Assembly: GCA_945878975.1 (NCBI GenBank)
Contig: CAMCUM010000021.1
Span: 1 to 38,570 of the forward strand
DNA length: 38,570 bases
Direction: 5' to 3'
Source of the DNA: Legionella genomosp. 1
GTDB taxonomy: Bacteria; Pseudomonadota; Gammaproteobacteria; Legionellales; Legionellaceae
Shown: one piece after another, positions 34,881 to 38,570 of the stretch
Layout: every line of letters begins with the position of its first letter
Numbering within the stretch: the stretch's first letter is position 1
Made by a program: the position numbers and the translations under genes
The notes under the pieces: generated by a model
What the model was told of the DNA's origin: nothing
Seen by the model: only the letters and a program-made list of their open reading frames with translations
Database searches by the model: none

Positions 34881-36254
34881 TCACTCTGCCCGATATCGAT
34901 CTAGCAAATACTGACCTACCGCCAACAATCCCATGGCTTCTCCGCCTTCTGGCTTACCTGGTTTGTTACCCAGATTCCACGCCATAATGTCGAAATGTAA
35001 CCAATCGACTTCAGGTTTTACGAAATATTGTAAAAATAAAGCCGCAACAATGGCCCCCGCATACGGTGAGCTCGAGGCATTCATTAGATCGGCGATGCTC
35101 GATTCAAACAGCGACTGATAACCAGCATGCAACGGAAGCTGCCAGATGGGATCAGAACAGCGCTGTCCATAGCTTTGCAGTTCAGCTGCCAAATCATCAT
35201 TATTAGAAAACAACGCTGCGATTTCAGTTCCTACCGCTACCCGTGCCGCGCCCGTCAATGTTGCAAAATCAATCAGAAGCTCAGGGGGCTGTTCACAGGC
35301 TTTCGTCAAAGCGTCCGCTAAAACCAAGCGCCCTTCTGCATCGGTATTTTCGATTTCAACACTCATCCCATTACGCATGATCAGAACATCACCTGGACGA
35401 TAGGCTTGCTCACTCACCGCATTTTCTACTGCAGGGATCAAAACTTGTAAATAAATAGGACATTTCTCTCGGATCAACCACTGCGCCAATCCCAAAACAT
35501 GCGCCGCACCACCCATGTCCTTTTTCATCAGACGCATGCCAGATGAGTTTTTTAAGTCTAAGCCCCCTGAATCAAAACACACCCCTTTTCCCACTAAGGT
35601 CACATGCGGATGCGTCACATCGCCCCATGCCAAATGAATCAAACGTGGTGCGGATTGCGCAGCACGACCCACCGCATGAATAGCGGGATAATGATGCGCC
35701 AACAATTCATCGCCTGTCCATACTTGGCAGTTCGCATGCAAGGTTTCTGCCAAATCCATAGCGACTCTGGCCAATCCCTCTGGATTTAATTCATTGGCCG
35801 GCGTATTGATCAAGTCTCTGACCATAAATATCGCATCTGCTTTGGCCTCAACCGTTGCCAGATAATTTGGGTTGACCGCTAAAATTCGCGGCAATGGCAG
35901 AATTTTTTGATAATGCACAAATTGATACTGTGCCAATGCCCACATCAAAACTGCATGCTCTGAAACCGCATTGACCACTTGATAGACTCCAGGCGGTAAT
36001 TTCAGCGCGGCCGAAGCAAGCGCGGCAGCATCTGTGGCATCACCAACGCCAATATAAACTTTGGCCAATGCGCCCTGTTTGTCCCAAATCAAAGCGACCT
36101 CACCAAGCTTAGCGCTAAATTGCATCCCAGAAAGCATCCGACGTTCATAATCCGTCAAGGTAGGCGCATCCGCATAGTCCGTACTGCTAAAAAGTATGAG
36201 AGGAATAGCGTGACTAGCCGCTGTAATGGACTGATAAAATTGATGTGATTTCAT
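34881..36254 (-). CDS. M17 family aminopeptidase (PepB/PepA-like), second copy
   Basis: This 457-aa aminopeptidase resembles the shorter M17 group rather than classical PepA. The metal-binding core is complete: GKGVCFDSGGLDLKNSSGM, MKKDMGGAAHVLG and ENTDAEGRLVLADAL. The last third, including SSSPYAGAIVAALFLQYF and WLHFDIMAWN, is typical of the family. The N-terminal domain is short and diverged. Its ATG overlaps the murJ stop by 4 bp (ATGA), so it is co-translated with murJ. Peptide turnover is the probable role; a link to cell-wall peptides is speculative. Confidence 0.88.
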   Translation of the reverse strand: MKSHQFYQSITAASHAIPLILFSSTDYADAPTLTDYERRMLSGMQFSAKLGEVALIWDKQGALAKVYIGVGDATDAAALASAALKLPPGVYQVVNAVSEHAVLMWALAQYQFVHYQKILPLPRILAVNPNYLATVEAKADAIFMVRDLINTPANELNPEGLARVAMDLAETLHANCQVWTGDELLAHHYPAIHAVGRAAQSAPRLIHLAWGDVTHPHVTLVGKGVCFDSGGLDLKNSSGMRLMKKDMGGAAHVLGLAQWLIREKCPIYLQVLIPAVENAVSEQAYRPGDVLIMRNGMSVEIENTDAEGRLVLADALTKACEQPPELLIDFATLTGAARVAVGTEIAALFSNNDDLAAELQSYGQRCSDPIWQLPLHAGYQSLFESSIADLMNASSSPYAGAIVAALFLQYFVKPEVDWLHFDIMAWNLGNKPGKPEGGEAMGLLAVGQYLLDRYRAE

Positions 36255-37804
36255 GCTTCCATCCTAATTTTTCCGCGAAATTGGCTCAAACGAACGCCAC
36301 AAATTCCTAGACATACGAGATAAATCACTCCCGCAATGCTAAGATGCCCTAATAACCACCCCAGTCTGGTAAACCGACCCCAATCCATCCAAACAGACAA
36401 ATCCGCCCTGATGATCATCAAATAAACCACAACTGCCAAATTAGCAAACAAAAGCTGTAATAAGTAACGCCACCAACCCGACTGTGCTTGAAAAATATTA
36501 CGTCGTATCAGTAATCCCAACAATACCCCACAATTCACATAACTAGCAATGGAAGAGGCTAATGTTAGCCCAGCATGCGCCATAGGACGTATCAGCAAGG
36601 CACACAAAATCGAGTTCACTAGCATCGCCAATACGCCAACTTTAACTGGGGTTTTGATATCTTGACGGGCATAAAAAGCAGATGCTAAAACCTTGACCAT
36701 CATAAACCCTGGCACACCTATTCCTAAAGTAATCAACGATTTCTGAGTTTGCAACACATCCCAAGCGCTGTATTTACCATAAGCAAAACAAGTAGCAATG
36801 GCGGGCATGGCAAACACCGTCAAACACAATCCTGCAGGTAATCCAATTAGTAGCAATAAGCGCATGCCCCAATCTAAAGCTTGTGAAAAATGTTCAGGGC
36901 TTTGTTCGGTGTTACGCCGCGACAAATGCGGCAAAATCACGGTTGCGATCGCAACTCCGAAAACGCCTAAAGGAAAATCTACTAAACGATCAGTAAAATA
37001 CAGCCAGGTGACAGATCCCACGTGTAAAAAAGAAGCAAACATGGTATCAATCAAAAGATTAACCTGCGCCACGGATACACCAAACAAAGCAGGCACCATG
37101 AGTTTCAAAACCCTGCTGACCCCTTCATCTTTTCGTTTCAATTGCGGCTTAACCAATAGATCACGTTTATACAAGAAAGGAATTTGAAATAATAATTGCA
37201 CAATACCGGCTATCAGAACACCCCAAGCCAATCCGACAACAGGGATGGTACAACGCGGACTCAAATACAAAGCGCATAAGATCATACTGATGTTCAAAAA
37301 TACTGGCGTAAACGCAGGCACACCAAAATACCCGTAGGTATTCAAAATCGCACCTGCCATCCCAGTCAAAGAGATGAGCATCAAGTAGGGAAAAGTCAAT
37401 TGCAACATATTGCTAGCCAAAGCAAAGCGCTCAGAATCGTCTCCAAAACCCGGGGCAAATATACGGATAATAAGCGGAGCAGCCACGATGCCTATCACGG
37501 TCACACAAAGCAAAACCAAACTCAACGTGCCAGCAATCCTGGCTAAAAAGATCCGAACCTCTTCTATACTGCGTTTTTTTTGGTATTCCGACAACACCGG
37601 TACAAATGCTTGAGAAAAAGCCCCTTCAGAAAAAAGCCTACGCATGAAATTAGGGATTTTAAACGCCACATAAAATGCGTCCATCCCAGCTTCTGCTCCA
37701 AACAATTGCGCAATCAACATATCTCGCACAAAACCCATGATGCGTGATAAGAAAGTCATCAGCGATACCAACGACGTTGAGCGCAATAAACTCGATTGTT
37801 TCAA
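36251..37804 (-). CDS. murJ: Lipid II flippase MurJ
   Basis: This 517-aa MOP-superfamily protein with about 14 membrane helices moves lipid II across the inner membrane for peptidoglycan synthesis. N-terminal features include LMTFLSRIMGFVRDMLIAQLFG, FKIPNFMRRLFSEGAFSQAFVP and FTDRLVDFPLGVFGVAIATVILP. The start is TTG 37804, supported by AAGGA with a 6-nt spacer. It is followed by an M17 aminopeptidase with a 4-bp overlap. Confidence 0.95.
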   Translation of the reverse strand: MKQSSLLRSTSLVSLMTFLSRIMGFVRDMLIAQLFGAEAGMDAFYVAFKIPNFMRRLFSEGAFSQAFVPVLSEYQKKRSIEEVRIFLARIAGTLSLVLLCVTVIGIVAAPLIIRIFAPGFGDDSERFALASNMLQLTFPYLMLISLTGMAGAILNTYGYFGVPAFTPVFLNISMILCALYLSPRCTIPVVGLAWGVLIAGIVQLLFQIPFLYKRDLLVKPQLKRKDEGVSRVLKLMVPALFGVSVAQVNLLIDTMFASFLHVGSVTWLYFTDRLVDFPLGVFGVAIATVILPHLSRRNTEQSPEHFSQALDWGMRLLLLIGLPAGLCLTVFAMPAIATCFAYGKYSAWDVLQTQKSLITLGIGVPGFMMVKVLASAFYARQDIKTPVKVGVLAMLVNSILCALLIRPMAHAGLTLASSIASYVNCGVLLGLLIRRNIFQAQSGWWRYLLQLLFANLAVVVYLMIIRADLSVWMDWGRFTRLGWLLGHLSIAGVIYLVCLGICGVRLSQFRGKIRMEA

Positions 37805-37853
37805 GAGAGATCCTTAGTAAGAGCTGAGTAATTGTTAAATCAAGAAGTATATC

Positions 37854-37862
37854 ATTTTAGCA
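37854..37862 (-). promoter_or_regulatory. Extended -10 of murJ
   Basis: On the minus strand TGCTAAAAT lies about 50 bp upstream of the TTG start, so transcription would begin near 37848. No good -35 is visible at 16-18 bp. Confidence 0.4.
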
Positions 37863-37879
37863 TTCACCAAACGCTGCGC

Positions 37880-38455
37880 CTAGTTCAATTTTTTATAAGC
37901 ATTTGTAGATTTAGGAGCCTCATCAGCCGCTTGTTCGCTCGCAAAGCCTTTGAATAAGGTCATATGATAATTAACCAATTGACTTGGTTTATTCAACCAT
38001 GCACAGAGACAGCGATACAAAAACCGACCCAATGATTCCGTTTTATAGATATACGGATCCTTATCGAAGGTTGCTTTGATATTTGTTATTTTTTGTTCAA
38101 GACTGAGTGATCTATCATCGAAATTCTTAAGCATTTCATCGATATATTGCAGCTTTTTCATTTTATGCCTATCTGTAATAGTTGCACTGAGATCTGTTTT
38201 ATAATCCATCAGTAATTTGTGCAACCCCATTTCCACGATAGGATGCAAACCTTCTAAGATCTGCTGCATTCGAAGATGAGGAACATTTTTTTTCAATTGC
38301 AAAAGTGTCAAATACCCTTTCAGATCACATGCTTCCAAGAGATCGGTTGAGCCGACGATTTCCATCTCATTGATACGATTGATGACCTTTTTTATCTTTT
38401 CTGCTATGACGACAGGACGTAATTTACTCACCTTACGCACGGAGCGTGTCAACAA
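37880..38455 (-). CDS. Orphan helical protein with uncertain start
   Basis: The open frame encodes about 191 aa, mostly helical and basic (KLRPVVIAEKIKKVINRINEMEIV; ITDRHKMKKLQYIDEML), with a polar C-terminus ending ASEQAADEAPKSTNAYKKLN. No family is recognised and no membrane helix or signal is seen, apart from a weak hydrophobic patch near YRCLCAWL. The only in-frame starts are TTG 38455 or 38452 and internal GTGs. A much better start, ATG 38460 with CAGGAG 9 nt upstream, runs in another frame and stops after three codons, so the gene may be frameshifted or mis-sequenced near its 5' end. The upstream stop (38507-38509) rules out a much longer version in this frame. Confidence 0.55.
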   Translation of the reverse strand: MLTRSVRKVSKLRPVVIAEKIKKVINRINEMEIVGSTDLLEACDLKGYLTLLQLKKNVPHLRMQQILEGLHPIVEMGLHKLLMDYKTDLSATITDRHKMKKLQYIDEMLKNFDDRSLSLEQKITNIKATFDKDPYIYKTESLGRFLYRCLCAWLNKPSQLVNYHMTLFKGFASEQAADEAPKSTNAYKKLN

Positions 38456-38570
38456 GCCATGTTTTTTAGCTCCTGCATTGCAACCTGATTGGCTCGCACA
38501 ATCAACTTATATTTGATAGCGAAGTGGTTTAGTCCTGTTTTAAATTTAAGCATTTCAAGCTTGCAGTACG
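38456..38570. other. Upstream end of window
   Basis: The last 115 bases hold the probable leader of the 191-aa orphan, including the CAGGAG ribosome-site-like sequence at 38470-38475 on the minus strand. No other gene is apparent before the window ends. Confidence 0.4.

Overview
The window most likely comes from an intracellular or host-associated gammaproteobacterium of the Legionella/Coxiella/Berkiella kind. This is inferred from gene content; no rRNA or other marker is present. The housekeeping genes are gammaproteobacterial in type: a lysC-lysA fusion, pyrG-kdsA, ribD-ribBA, pepA-holC, lptFG, murJ, bepA and a System I cytochrome c maturation set. Between these modules sit single genes or pairs with no household role: a kinase-like protein with an ankyrin-repeat partner, a CX5R phosphoinositide-phosphatase-like protein, a secreted YVTN beta-propeller, and several orphan proteins with hydrophobic hairpins and charged tails. 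That scattered pattern is typical of effector genes in bacteria with a Dot/Icm (type IVB) secretion system, but no secretion gene lies in the window, so effector status is inference.

Layout. 1-6455 (+): bifunctional lysAC, an AddA/RecB-like helicase-nuclease and a small four-helix membrane protein, overlapping one another. 6460-9119 (-): ankyrin protein translationally coupled to a divergent protein kinase. 9325-10584 (+): secreted YVTN propeller. 10630-15756 (-): ccmC-D-E-F-G-H-I, interrupted twice by palindromic repeats. 15842-17716 (-): kup. 18113-20350 (+): a 109-aa orphan and the CX5R phosphatase. 20467-26641 (-): ribD-ribBA-pyrG-kdsA-ccmA-ccmB, probably one transcription unit. 26665-29140 (+): bepA and an orphan with a C-terminal membrane hairpin. 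29385-31522 (-): lptF-lptG. 31671-34811 (+): pepA-holC and a membrane orphan with an acidic tail. 34881-37804 (-): murJ and a second M17 aminopeptidase. 37880-38455 (-): an orphan helical protein with a puzzling start.

Two things stand out. First, the ccm genes keep their canonical order and strand (A, B, then C to I), but about 4.7 kb holding kup, an orphan and the phosphatase separates ccmB from ccmC. ccmAB now trail kdsA, where eno is usual in related bacteria. Second, intergenic gaps carry several families of palindromic elements. One pair of copies keeps its hairpin through compensating base changes. Another pair of about 90 bp lies in inverse orientation, each copy between convergent genes. 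A third forms a roughly 100-bp palindrome that supplies the ccmG stop codon.

Working together: the ccm products deliver and attach haem to periplasmic c-type cytochromes. KdsA, LptF/G, BepA and MurJ serve envelope building (Kdo, LPS export, outer-membrane protein quality control, lipid II flipping). LysAC feeds lysine and diaminopimelate. RibD/RibBA feed flavins and PyrG feeds CTP, which is also needed to activate Kdo. I saw no tRNA, rRNA, CRISPR array, transposase or integrase.
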